DNA from: Panicum virgatum
Lineage: Eukaryota > Streptophyta > Magnoliopsida > Poales > Poaceae
DNA: 64,000 nt
Direction of reading: 5' to 3'
Assembly: GCF_016808335.1 (NCBI RefSeq)
Contig: NC_053142.1
Span: 44,559,674 to 44,623,673, forward strand
A model generated the notes under the pieces. It did no database searches and was not told the DNA's origin. It saw only the letters and a list, made by a program, of their open reading frames with translations. Within the stretch, counting starts at the first letter, position 1. The number at the start of each line of letters is the position of its first letter. A program made the position numbers and the translations under genes. Of this stretch, positions 53,744 to 64,000 are shown piece by piece.

Positions 53744-56291
53744 CTGATGCATCACAATAAACATCAAATGGTCGAGTGATATCTGCCTGAGCCAGGACAG
53801 GAGCAGACGTCAGAAGTCTTCTCAAGGTCTGGAAAGCCTGCTCACAATTGTTGCCCCAACTAAATCTCACTCCTTTCTTGAGTAATTCGGTCATGGGCCT
53901 AGCAATTTTTGAGAACTCCGGTACAAACCGGCGATAATATCCTGCTAGCCCAAGAAAACTTCGAATCTCAGGAACAGAGGTAGGAGCCTGCCAATCCAGG
54001 ACATCCTGAATCTTGCTAGGATCAACAGAAATCCCTTTGTCTGAGATGATGTGGCCCAAGAACTGGACTTCCTTGAGCCAAAAATCGCATTTGCTAAATT
54101 TGGCATACAGCTTGTGCTCCCGCAGGCGCTGAAGCACAATGCGGAGATGCTCTGCATGCTCTTCTTCATTCTTGGAAAATATAAGAATGTCGTCGATGAA
54201 AACAACGACAAACTTATCTAGCTCGGGCATGAATACCGAGTTCATGAGGTACATGAAATGAGCAGGGGCATTGGTTAGCCCGAAAGACATGACCAGATAT
54301 TCAAAAAGTCCGTATCTGGTGGAAAAAGCTGTCTTGGGAATATCCTCAGCTCTAATCTTTATCTGATAATAGCCAGAGCGGAGATCAATCTTGGAAAATA
54401 CTTTGGCCCCGAATAGCTGATCAAACAGAATATCAATCCGGGGAAGGGGATATTTATTCTTGATTGTGACAGCATTTAGAAGTCTGTAGTCCACACACAA
54501 CCTGAGGCTTTCATCCTTCTTTTTCACAAAGAGTGCAGGACAGCCCCAGGGTGACTTGCTAGGACGGATGTAGCCCTTATCAAGCAATTCCTGCAATTGC
54601 TTCTTTAGCTCTGCTAGCTCATTGGGTGGCATCCGGTAAGGTCTCCTAGATATCGGTGCCGTACCCGGTTGCAATTCAATGGCAAATTCCACATCACGGT
54701 CCGGTGGCATTCCAGGCAAATCATCCGGAAAGACGTCCGGATATTCACACACCACTGGTATGTCCTCTAGCTTCTTGCCCTCAGCGTGGTGCACCGCATG
54801 AGTCAAAGACGCTGGATCCCTCAAATTCAAAGTCATACTACCATGAATAGAGGAGTTGATGTGCACGGATTGTGAGGTCGTGTCCAGAGTAACTCCCTGA
54901 CCCTCCATCCAGTTCATACCCAATATAATATCTATCCTTTGGGTTGGTAACATTATCAGGGCCATAGGGAAAATTTTTCCTTGCAACTGTAGGGGTACTT
55001 GCTTAACAAACTGATTGGTGATTAACTTTCCCCCAGGCGAATGAATGTGGTATGGCTTGGGCATGCTTTCAATTTTTAATCCCAGTCTAACAATACACCC
55101 CTTGCTAATAAAGGTATGAGACGCCCCTGAATCAAATAATACTGTAACGGGTTGTTCATTTACTGAGAACGTACCCGCCATCACTGGAGCTCCCTCAGGA
55201 ATACCCTCGAGGGTGGTGTAGTGCACTTGCCCCGGCTTGAAGTGGGCCACTTGCTGCTTCTGACCCTGCTGGCTCGACTGCTGGCCTTGCTTGGGTGGCA
55301 TTGGGCAATTCCGTGCAAAGTGACCCGGCTGCCCGCAGTTGTAGCACGGAAACAGATTGGGGCGCACCCCCGGCTGCTGCACCCAGACCTTCTGCTCATT
55401 CTGCTGAGGAGCAGGAGGCCTGACCATCCCCTGTGGCTGAGTGTACTGAGGGGGCCTGTATCCCCACTGCTGCTGTGGCTGGTGCTGAAAGGGGGCTCGC
55501 TGCGGGCCCGACTGCACCAAGCGAAACCTCTGAGGGGCACTGCTTGAGGATCCCGCTGCCAGCGCCTTTCTCTTCTTTTCTGCCTTGTGAGCTAGGTGGG
55601 CGTCCTCCTGTATGATAGCCCCGTTGACTAGCTCACTGAAACTGTCGAACCTGACCATCGCCATGCGATCCTGGAGCTTGGTACTGAGCCCCTGCCTGAA
55701 ACAGGCCTGCTTCTTCTCGTCAGTGTCCACATGGTACCCAGCATACTGTGAGAGAGTGTTGAATGCTTGGGAGTACTGTAGTACACTGTTATTGCCCTGC
55801 TTCAGGGCCAAGAACTCGGTGAGCTTCCTGCGAATAACCCCTGCAGGAATATGATGCGCTCTGAAGGCTTCCTTGAACTGTTCCCAAGTGAAACGAGTGT
55901 CCGCGGGGAACATTGTCACATGATTATCCCACCATGTGCGTGCTGGGCCCCTAAGCTGCTGAGCGGCAAATCCTGCCTTGTCCCCATCATTGTACTGGTG
56001 CAGGGTGAATTTGGACTCGATAGTCCGAAGCCAGCTGTCTGCCTCCAGCGGTTCATCCGCTTTATGGAAGAGCGGTGGTTGAGTAGCCAGAAACTCTGGA
56101 TATCCAGGAGCAGGCGGTTGGTGGTGATGTCCAGGCTGCGGCGCTCTGCCCTGCGCCACGAGCTCACGGAGGAGTGCCGTCTGCTCATCGCGCCCAGTGA
56201 GCATGGCCGCAATGGCCTGGGCCAACTCAGGAGGGTTCGGTGGTTCTCCCATTCTGCATTCAACCATGACGAGGTTAGTTCCATCATCCAT
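53667..56291 (-). CDS. Gag-protease-reverse transcriptase part of gag-pol, copy B
   Basis: Identical 874-codon frame to copy A, with zinc knuckle at 316-329, protease DSGA at 387-390, RT FIDD at 698-701 and RNase H start at 843-849. The frame ends inside the 85-bp insertion (53659-53743). If that insertion is spliced out, the polyprotein would be 1,490 residues with no other interruption, so this copy may be coding-competent even though its 3' LTR is truncated. Confidence 0.92.
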   Translation of the reverse strand: MDDGTNLVMVECRMGEPPNPPELAQAIAAMLTGRDEQTALLRELVAQGRAPQPGHHHQPPAPGYPEFLATQPPLFHKADEPLEADSWLRTIESKFTLHQYNDGDKAGFAAQQLRGPARTWWDNHVTMFPADTRFTWEQFKEAFRAHHIPAGVIRRKLTEFLALKQGNNSVLQYSQAFNTLSQYAGYHVDTDEKKQACFRQGLSTKLQDRMAMVRFDSFSELVNGAIIQEDAHLAHKAEKKRKALAAGSSSSAPQRFRLVQSGPQRAPFQHQPQQQWGYRPPQYTQPQGMVRPPAPQQNEQKVWVQQPGVRPNLFPCYNCGQPGHFARNCPMPPKQGQQSSQQGQKQQVAHFKPGQVHYTTLEGIPEGAPVMAGTFSVNEQPVTVLFDSGASHTFISKGCIVRLGLKIESMPKPYHIHSPGGKLITNQFVKQVPLQLQGKIFPMALIMLPTQRIDIILGMNWMEGQGVTLDTTSQSVHINSSIHGSMTLNLRDPASLTHAVHHAEGKKLEDIPVVCEYPDVFPDDLPGMPPDRDVEFAIELQPGTAPISRRPYRMPPNELAELKKQLQELLDKGYIRPSKSPWGCPALFVKKKDESLRLCVDYRLLNAVTIKNKYPLPRIDILFDQLFGAKVFSKIDLRSGYYQIKIRAEDIPKTAFSTRYGLFEYLVMSFGLTNAPAHFMYLMNSVFMPELDKFVVVFIDDILIFSKNEEEHAEHLRIVLQRLREHKLYAKFSKCDFWLKEVQFLGHIISDKGISVDPSKIQDVLDWQAPTSVPEIRSFLGLAGYYRRFVPEFSKIARPMTELLKKGVRFSWGNNCEQAFQTLRRLLTSAPVLAQADITRPFDVYCDASGMSFGRILLSAFDLARYDSGLDVCM

Positions 56292-56922
56292 GGTAAATCA
56301 AGACAAAACCGATAGCAACTAATCCTTGCAAGTCATGGCACAATGCAGAATGTAGGGCTTCAAAACAATTCTGAAGGATACTAGCAGGCGGGGCCAGGCG
56401 ATCGATCGGCGCCACCAATTGGTCTGACCGAGCTGCCCTGGTCCAGCCGAAATTAGTACGGCGGACCGTCCGCAGTACATGGGCGGACCGTCCGCTTCCC
56501 AAAATCCTAGTTGACCGGACTGTCCGCGGAGAGTCTGCGGACCGTCCGGCGTGCGCACTGTCAACCAGATTCAGTTCCACCCGGCTCTGGTAAATTTTTC
56601 TCAAGGTCCGGCGGACCGTCCGCGGGTCCTAACCGGACTGTCCGCTGAACATGCCTCGCGACAGTGCCTCCGGTCCGGCCGACGATACTCTCGCAACCTT
56701 TCACGCCCCCCTACCAACCCTCTCGATCCGTACGTCATCTACAAAGGTCCTTAGGATCGTAGACTCACACCCCCACCAATTCCCACGGAAAAACCCCAAA
56801 AACCTTACAAAAATGAGATGCATGCTCGCCCTACGCACAAAACCCATTTTTATATTTTTAGAAAAACTCGAAATTTAGTCACGCCTGTACCACCCTCGGT
56901 GTATTTCGGCTCTGATACCAGC

Positions 56923-59553
56923 TGTGACGGAACCGCCAAATTAAAACTCTAATTAAGCGTAATGGCCGTCACTTGAACACATCAGGCTCATTAGCTTAAC
57001 GGCTTAATTTGGCGATCCTTTCGCAACCCACGTCCCGATCGAAACATCACCGATAGTCCCACGCGAAGGTGGGCGCAGATGGTACAAGCACGACACATAT
57101 TTGAATATACAACAAATATACATAGAACTTGACCTTAAGTTTTACAAACCAAGTTTGAATAAATACATAATTCACAAACTTTTCAATACTGAAATCCTGG
57201 TTCGTCTAGAGGAACGGGGCCTACAGCTACCAAAAGTGAGCCCTAGAGAGATCCCTAACTAAACGTCCGGCTCCACGACCACCCATCCCTCTGCATCCCG
57301 GCGGATGAACTTGGCGCAGCAGGGACAGAAGTCTGTGTCTGCGTTTCCTGAAATAATGTTGGCAACAAACCCTGAGTATTCTAATACTCAGCAAGGTTTA
57401 CCCGACCAGTGGGTATAACTTAGCCCACATAGCTAGACATGCAAGGCTTTTGGCTGGTGGTTCTTTTGCAGAAAACAGGCAACTAAAGTAATTCCTTACT
57501 TTCATTATTTTAGCCTCAGATTCTATATAAACTAACTCTTATCTAATATTTGCAAAGACCTACTATAGAAATCATGGTGATGCAAGCAAAATAAAACAAT
57601 GGCTCCATATTTTATATAAACATACCTAACTCACATTCTACATTTTTGCTACGGTGTGACAAAGAGACCAAGGCCCTCATAATCGCGAGACACGGCGAAT
57701 CGATCCGATTTAACCTTGCAAGGTGGACCTAACCAACACGGCACGTATTTGCCCCGTCGGACTATACATACCAACCATTCCCATTCCCGCCTCGAACTAC
57801 AGGAACCAGCCCAACGACATATGGTCAGCCGAGCTCAACGTGAGACCACCAAAAGTAAACACATGCATCCCAATTCTCCGCGACTACTCGACTCGCCCCA
57901 GGAGTTGGGTGCGGGTTCCTGTACTTTCGAAGCAAGGCAGTACTCGGCTTACCAGTTTCGACTACCTCCTACTCCCGGCATGCGGTTAGTACAGTTCAAT
58001 CCCCGATCAGCACTGCCACATCCACCGGTCCTTAATCGACACAGACGGGGCTAAGACACCCAGGAACCCTGTCCTGCTGCCATACCTATCCATCATCCCC
58101 GCCCGGTCTCACATTTCCATGTTCGTTTCGAAACCAATCTCACATACTGAATTATATAAAGATAATAACGTATCTCGCGAGTAACCGGAAATTACTCGAC
58201 TCCTAACATCCTACATCTCGCGAGTGCAGGAGACCACTCGTCTTCTACCGGTAACATTAAGCTTAGCACAACTATCGTCCTATACATGCTAGTATAACTC
58301 CGGGAATCCTATGAATCATGCAACTAGGGTTCCAAACAATTCCTGAACTCAATGCACAAGTAGTAGAAACATACATAGGTGTCTTAATTTAAAATACTAG
58401 GATGTGCACCGGGGCTTGCCTTGCGCCTGCTGCTCAACACTGGGGCCAGACGGGCCTTGGGCCGGGTGCTCACACCTCTCCTCTTGGGCTTGCGTCGTTT
58501 GCTCTTGTGGTGCCGCGATCACCTCAAAGACGGCTCCCTCAGATGCGGATGCTACACGTATGCATATGAATTAAATGAGTGCAGCCCAAGAATGTAACTA
58601 GTTTACTTTAACTGAAATACCCTGCGGACTGTCCGCGCCCGAGTGGCGGACTGTCCGCCGCACTATCCTACCAACCCAGCAGAGGCAACAACGTCTCTGG
58701 AACTTTTTCCCATTTTACCTGCGGACTGTCCGGCCACCCCTGGCGGACCGTCCGCAGTTCAAGTACTCAACCCACCAGAGACGAAAACGTCTCTGGACAA
58801 TTTCCTAGACTCTACTGCGGACTGTCCGCGCCCAAGTGGCGGACCGTCCGCAGTTCACCCTTGCGAACCCCCAGAGACGACATCGTCTCTGGAACAAATT
58901 CAAGCCTCAACGGCGGACCGTCCGCTCCCCTATAGCGGACTGTCCGCAGTCAACCTTGCAAAAACAACCAGAGGCAACATCGTCTCTGGACAAAAACTAA
59001 CCTGACCGGCGGACCGTCCGCGCCTCCCTGGCGGACCGTCCGCGATAACTAATTTCTGACCTTCGCCCTAGGCGGCAGCAAGGGCGGCGGCGACGGCGGA
59101 GGCCGTGCTCCGGCGCCGGCGACACGTCATGGAAGGGGAAAAAGGCTGTGAAGCATAAGGGACTCACCACGAATCCATTCCCGCGGTCGGTTCGAGTGGA
59201 GGACGACCGGAGAGGCGGATCGGCGGTGGAGCAAGCTTCAAGCACCCCCAATGGTGTCCGGCGGTGGTGGAAAGATTCCGGCCGGGGATAAGCCGGTTTA
59301 GGGGTTTGGGAAGGTGGAGGAGGTGACGAGGAAGGTTCCTGCGCGAGGAATCGAGGTCTGGTGGACGGAGGAGGGAGATCGAAGCAAGGGGCGACGATGG
59401 CGCGGGAGCTCGAGCTCCGCTCGGCTCTGCAAGAGAAGAGGAAGAAGAGAGGATTGACGAGTGGGTCCCAAGCCCATCCAGATAAATATCTGGGCGACGC
59501 CTCGCGGACTGTCCGCCGTCACCTCGCGGACTGTCCGCGTGGTGGTTGTTACA
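56923..59553 (-). repeat. 5' LTR, copy B
   Basis: Corresponds to 30619-33249. The palindrome-pair array is at 58624-59044, and the primer site TGGTATCAGAGCC (minus strand) at 56908-56920. Confidence 0.95.
58624..59044. repeat. Palindrome-pair array in 5' LTR, copy B
   Basis: Same layout as 32320-32740. Confidence 0.88.
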
Positions 59554-59942
59554 TGAACCATGGAGAGACTTGTTTTTGACCAAAAATTGATGTGAAGAGA
59601 CATTTTTATTTTAGCTCCAGGCCTTCGGATAAGGTGCGGTACGAGTTGTGCTGTACCTAGGCGATACGATGTGTCACTTTCAGCGCTTCATCACCGGCTT
59701 AGCTGGCTGAGAAACATCTGGACACTTCTGGACATATTTTAGGTAGCTACTGATGTCATCATCACTGCATTGATAGATTAAGGATTACCCAGCAATGCCT
59801 ACAGCCAAGGTTCAGGCAACAGAAACAATAATGCAGTGAATTTAGGCTTTCAGTGAATCGAACCCAAAGTCCAGACCTAGGTGCACATTACAAAACAAAA
59901 GGAGGCACCTCCCTCGGTATCGAAATGACGAGCCTGATTATT

Positions 59943-60285
59943 TGGTGCTAAAATTTGTCTTACCAAAATTTTGCATAAATTTTGGCACTCATTTGGTTAG
60001 AATTCAAAAATGCAATCCACCTCACAAGTCACAAAGTACTTGTCACCTTGTTCGGCTGCACTTGTCCAGGTTGCGCTTTAGCTACTGCTGCAGCACTAGG
60101 AATAAGAGAGGAGCAGAAAGGAGGAAAGGGCGGCGAGCAGCCGAATTTGTAGCGGGCCAGCCGAACGGCTGGAGCTTATCTGATCAACCGGGAGCAGCTT
60201 AGCTCCAAACTACGTAATTTTGGCAAAAAATTTCTTAGCAATGTTTTGCTCTGCTCTAGTCTTGGCAAGACAAATTTTAGCACCA
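59943..60285. mobile_element. MITE, copy B of 33639-33981
   Basis: Same terminal repeats and sequence as copy A. Confidence 0.65.
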
Positions 60286-60286
60286 G

Positions 60287-61084
60287 CACTACTACAGAAA
60301 ATTTTACCAAGGCGGGCAAAATGGCTTTATCGAGGCGGGCAGCCCAACCGTCTCGGAGCCAAGGTCACGATAATGTGGCCTTTTTCCGAGACGGTTGGTT
60401 GCCCGCCTCGGTAAATAAAAAATAAATAATAAACAAGAAGAAGCCCGCTGAGCCCATCTAGGGCCCGCCAAGCCCATCGCCACCGCCTAGGCCAGCGCTC
60501 CCCCCCCCCCCCGCCGCGCTGTCGCGTCGCTGCAGGATCCAGCCGTGCGCGGCCGTGAGGGACCGCCGTCGCTGCTCGCGTGCGTGTTGCGAGGGTTCGG
60601 CGCACGCCATCCGCCGTCGCCACTCAGGTCCGCCGCCGCCGCACCATCGCCGCTCGGGGCCGCTGTGGCTGCTCGCCTGCTGCGGCCTCGAGCTCCGGCC
60701 GGTGCAGGTGGTCTGGGAGAGGAGAGGAGAGGGGGCAGCGGCAGCGGCGACTGTGGAGAGGGAGAGTGAGAGAAATGTGGACTCCAAACCCTAAGAGCTA
60801 TATATACTCGCAACTAGGCCTTTTGGACTAGTGGACTAGGTTTATTTTATCAAGGCGGTTGAGTTACACTGCTCATCGGTTAACTATTAACCGATGCGGT
60901 TAAGTTAGTACGATCGTCTCGATTAATGACTATTAATCGAGACAGTCATATTAATAGTGCCCGTCTCGGTTAATCAACTTTGCGAAGCGGGGCTTTCTGT
61001 AGGCATTAACTGAGACGGTTAAAAATTGTGCCCGCCTCCGAAGTCAATTTTAAAGGTTGTGGTTAATGTTTTTTTGTTGTAGTG
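60287..61084. mobile_element. Small CACTA element, copy B of 33983-34784
   Basis: Same ends. The C-run at about 60500 is four bases shorter than in copy A. Confidence 0.75.
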
Positions 61085-61847
61085 CAAACCAATTAGTCTC
61101 GACATGTCTCTCAGTATCGAATGAAGACTCATATGCCTATCATTCTCGATTGAACACTTAGAACGTGTTAAATAATACTCTACAGCATATTACAGTTCTA
61201 TCTTGAATCGCCATGGCTGCTTACTTGAGGTTTCACAAACTTGTGATGGTTGGCAAGCCCAGATTCGAACCTCTCACTTCATATGTACTTAGAAAAGTGT
61301 TCATGACTAAAGATTTTATCAACTTCGTTCGTAAGTACATATGGCACTATTTACTTTTTTTCATTCGTTGTTTGTACAAGTGTTGATGAAATTAGATAAA
61401 TATACAGGCTAAATCAATAACTAATGTAAAAGTAGTTATGAGAATTTTTTATAAGTATTGATGCAAGTAGATAAATATACAAGTCAAACCAATAACTAAT
61501 GCAAAATTCGCTAGAAATATGTTACAGTATTAGGATAGATTCAGCATATGTGTTAGTTTGTTAGAAAAGAACAGCTTTGCCACCACCTTTGTTTCTGTCC
61601 ACCCCGATGCAACAACTATAATCGAACTGCATTGATCCGTGCAAACGGTATATCATTGTGATTCGCCCGTCTCTAAGATTGTTACGCAGCAGATTTGTTC
61701 GATATCAACACGCACGCGCTACCAACCCATTTGCTATTCCTTGCGATCAATTCGCACGCGGAATACGTCTCCACTTGTCAGGAAAGCTAAGCTCATGGGA
61801 GTTCACAAAAAAAAAAACAACAACAACAACTAAGCTCACGGCCAGAT

Positions 61848-62303
61848 TTACAGCCGGATCAGCGGGAACAGCTTCTTCCACGACTTCCTCAACCTGTACG
61901 CGGTGAACGCCGCCAGGTACTGCTTGGGAGCGTCTCCGGGAGCCGGCACCTGCTGGCCGGGACCCAGCACGTCGCCGTCCCAGAACCGCGCCGCTGTCCG
62001 CTTCTTCCGGACGGCGGCGAGCACGTCCTCGCGGTTGCAGATCCCCCACACCGTCACCTTCTGCTGGTGGTAGTCCACCTGCACCGAATGTATCCCTGCA
62101 ACATGGCCACTGACACGGTCAGCGATCACCTTGCTGCGCTTTCTGTTCCCAATGCAGAGCAAGGTAATGAAGAAATTACCTTTTAGATGCAAGAGTGCCT
62201 TCTTGATCTTCTTCTCGCACCCGTAGGAGTAGAGCGGCACCTTCATCTCCACGTACTGCGCCTCGATCTTCCTCCCGGACAGGACGATCTGCATGTCCGC
62301 CAT
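61848..62303 (-). CDS. Heavy-metal-associated (HMA) domain protein, two exons, copy B
   Basis: Exon 1 is 62180-62303, the 84-base intron 62096-62179, and exon 2 61848-62095. The sequence equals copy A, including the upstream TATATAAA (minus strand, about 62388-62395), so both copies could be expressed and would give the same 123-residue product. Confidence 0.85.
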   Translation of the reverse strand: MADMQIVLSGRKIEAQYVEMKVPLYSYGCEKKIKKALLHLKGNFFITLLCIGNRKRSKVIADRVSGHVAGIHSVQVDYHQQKVTVWGICNREDVLAAVRKKRTAARFWDGDVLGPGQQVPAPGDAPKQYLAAFTAYRLRKSWKKLFPLIRL

Positions 62304-62399
62304 CGGACCTTAGCAAGCTACCTCCGATCCTGGAACGCTAACTCAGAGCTCGGTGTGCAGATAGCCCGCAGGAACCGCAGGGGAGCGTTTATATACAGC

Positions 62400-63162
62400 C
62401 GCCAAAAGGCGACGCCATGAGAGTGGATCATGGGATCATCCTTTGCATATCCATCCTGGGCATGGACGCATGTGCGCATCATCTCCGTCGCTTTTGAGTT
62501 CCGAATCCGTCGCCGTGCGCACTTTTCGCCGATGAGTGATCGGAGAGCACGAGAGCCTGTACCTGGTTCACGGCTCGGAGCCTCAGACGCCACAGGTCGC
62601 CGATTAGAAAAGAGGCCGGTAGTGGAGGAGTTACGTGTAGTCAGTGGCGGCCTGTCGCGGCGGAGCGCCCGGCTGACGAGGCGAGGCGTCCGCGCCCATG
62701 TGAGGCGCCGTGGAAAGCTGGTAGCTGGAGCTCGGAGGGTGTGGAGGGTGGAGGCGAGTAGCGACGGCGTCGTGCGGGGAGGGTACGTGGCGCGCGGCGC
62801 GGCCGCGCGGCGGCATCTTGGCTTTTGGGACCGAGGTCGAAAGGAGGATCCAACCGACGGGCAAGGGGAATAAAGCGTCGAAAGTGCATCGTTTGGATTG
62901 GATTTGGATTTGTTTTTGGATCGTTTCTTGGCAACAAAAGAGGGATTTGATCAGGTCTCCCGGTTCTGCCGGCGAGCGTCGGCCTGGAGCACATTGGATC
63001 GATCGTGACCCACGGATAGTTGCTGCTGATCCATTTTTTGAATACAGCTGCTCAATAAGACAATATGTTCAGGACACACCATGGACACACCATCTTGATT
63101 GGGAACTCCGCTCCGGCGGCCGGGGGCTCTGAATTGTAAAGCAGCCCTCACGGCCTCACGTA
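62400..63162. other. Copy B of the intergenic block with the displaced MiAMP1 promoter half
   Basis: Matches 36100-36862. Confidence 0.7.
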
Positions 63163-64000
63163 CACTACCGGAAAGCTCAACAATGCCGAGTGCTAACTCT
63201 TTTGCCTAGTGCCATATATCGGACACTCGGCAAAGACACCATTTGCCGAGTGCCAGCCCTAAAACACTCGGCAAAGAGTCGAAACTCGGCAAAGATGGCT
63301 TTGCCGAGTGCCAGACACTCGGCAAAGACATGATACTCGGCAAAGAATCACCTTTGCTGAGTGTCTCTTCCTGGCACTCGACAAATTATTAATTTTTTTC
63401 TCTTTTGAACCTCAAATTTTTTTTGATCTACACATACAACATGTAGTTCCCCATAGTCAAGTTTGGTGTATTTTTGAGTTCATTTGCTATATTTAACTAA
63501 TTAATTTAATTTTTGGTAATATTTTTGAATCAAGTCAAATTTGAACAGCTAGTCATTAAAATATTTAAAAAAATGAGTAGAAACTTGATATTCATGGTAT
63601 TGAATCCACATATAGGCCATAGTTATGAAATCAAAAGAAATTTCGATCATCTTGTTCAGGAAACACGACCTCCACCGCGTGCCTAAGCGGTTTTTAAATT
63701 CTATAAAAAGCAAAGGAAGTCCAAAAATTATGAAATTTGAAAATATGTCATGATATCGTATGTGGAGGTTGTGGTAAAAAATTGAGAAGATTTCGCATAG
63801 GTTGTCACATACGTTGCTCACAACCCGAACATCTCTAAAGAAGTTTCATGATTATTGAGAATGATCGGGTATGATTTGGAGTGAAAGTGACAGTCGAGCT
63901 GTGGTTTGACTCCCAAAATTTTTGTATAGCCAATAGACATCGAAGATCGTGTCATGTTAAATTTTGGTACTTTTTCGAATCCATTTGATAATTTTTATTT
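63163..64000. mobile_element. CACTA element, copy B, cut by the window end
   Basis: Left 838 bp of the element at 36863-39250, with CACTACCGGAA end and GTA before it. The rest should continue past 64000. Confidence 0.9.

Larger units (their letters stand above)
49229..59553 (-). mobile_element. Chromodomain Ty3/gypsy retrotransposon, copy B, truncated 3' LTR
   Basis: Same element as 22764-33249, lacking 160 bp of the outer 3' LTR end. The right flank TGAAC at 59554-59558 is present. No left target duplication exists, as expected if this copy came by segmental duplication and not by transposition. Confidence 0.95.
49229..64000. repeat. Large duplicated segment, copy B (runs off the window)
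   Basis: It matches 22924-37700 base for base in all compared lines except two C-run lengths. The left edge is inside the 3' LTR, so the first 160 bp of that LTR, the TGAAC duplication and the small-protein gene are missing. The left LTR of B carries the variants of the left LTR of A, and the right LTR those of the right LTR of A. The copying therefore happened after the LTRs had diverged. Confidence 0.95.

Overview
The window is nuclear DNA of a flowering plant, almost certainly a grass. It holds nested LTR retrotransposons with tRNA-iMet primer sites, CACTA elements with TTTGCCGAGTG subterminal repeats, Stowaway, hAT and Harbinger MITEs, and a few GC-rich genes with short introns and TATA boxes. 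A panicoid grass is my best guess, and that is inference. No bacterial or organellar features were seen.

Layout. 1-8317: minus-strand Tat/Retand-type Ty3/gypsy element, missing its 3' LTR and carrying many stops and frameshifts. 8318-11555: host DNA with no gene I can support. 11556-12683: small TIR transposon carrying a captured WD40 exon fragment. 12844-21302: complete, non-autonomous, gag-only LTR element (TSD TTAAG). 22257-22457: intact small-protein gene. 22764-33249: complete, young chromodomain Ty3/gypsy element (Tekay/Del-like, TSD TGAAC). 33255-36862: a MITE, a small CACTA, and a two-exon heavy-metal-associated-domain gene on the minus strand. 36863-39250: CACTA element inserted just upstream of the first of three tandem MiAMP1-like antimicrobial protein genes (39362, 41947, 43883). 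44249-49228: helicase pseudogene, nested MITEs, a solo LTR and relics. 49229-64000: a near-identical second copy of 22924-37700.

The second copy is the main structural feature. It starts abruptly inside the 3' LTR, right after a broken MiAMP1-like fragment, and stays collinear to the window end. The simplest reading is a tandem duplication of a 26,305-bp unit (22924-49228), which predicts second copies of the MiAMP1 genes just beyond the window. A false duplication in the assembly must be excluded.

The least expected observation is shared by two unrelated LTR families. The chromodomain element carries GCGGAC-N-GTCCGC dyads and the gag-only element carries CCGGTC-N-GACCGG dyads. Both are 13-bp inverted repeats around one unpaired base, and within each pair or run the repeats lie exactly 22 bp apart, near the LTR promoter and in transcribed LTR or leader DNA. 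In addition, both copies of the chromodomain element carry an 85-bp GT...AG insertion between RT and RNase H, flanked by a repeated AG/GT motif. Removing it would rejoin the gag-pol frame, so it looks like an intron born by local duplication.

Gene logic. The MiAMP1-like genes encode secreted six-cysteine defence proteins and share promoter and 3' blocks, so they arose by tandem duplication. The locus has since been reshaped by transposons: one promoter was split by the CACTA, MITEs fill the spacers, and the young retroelement was carried along by the large duplication.
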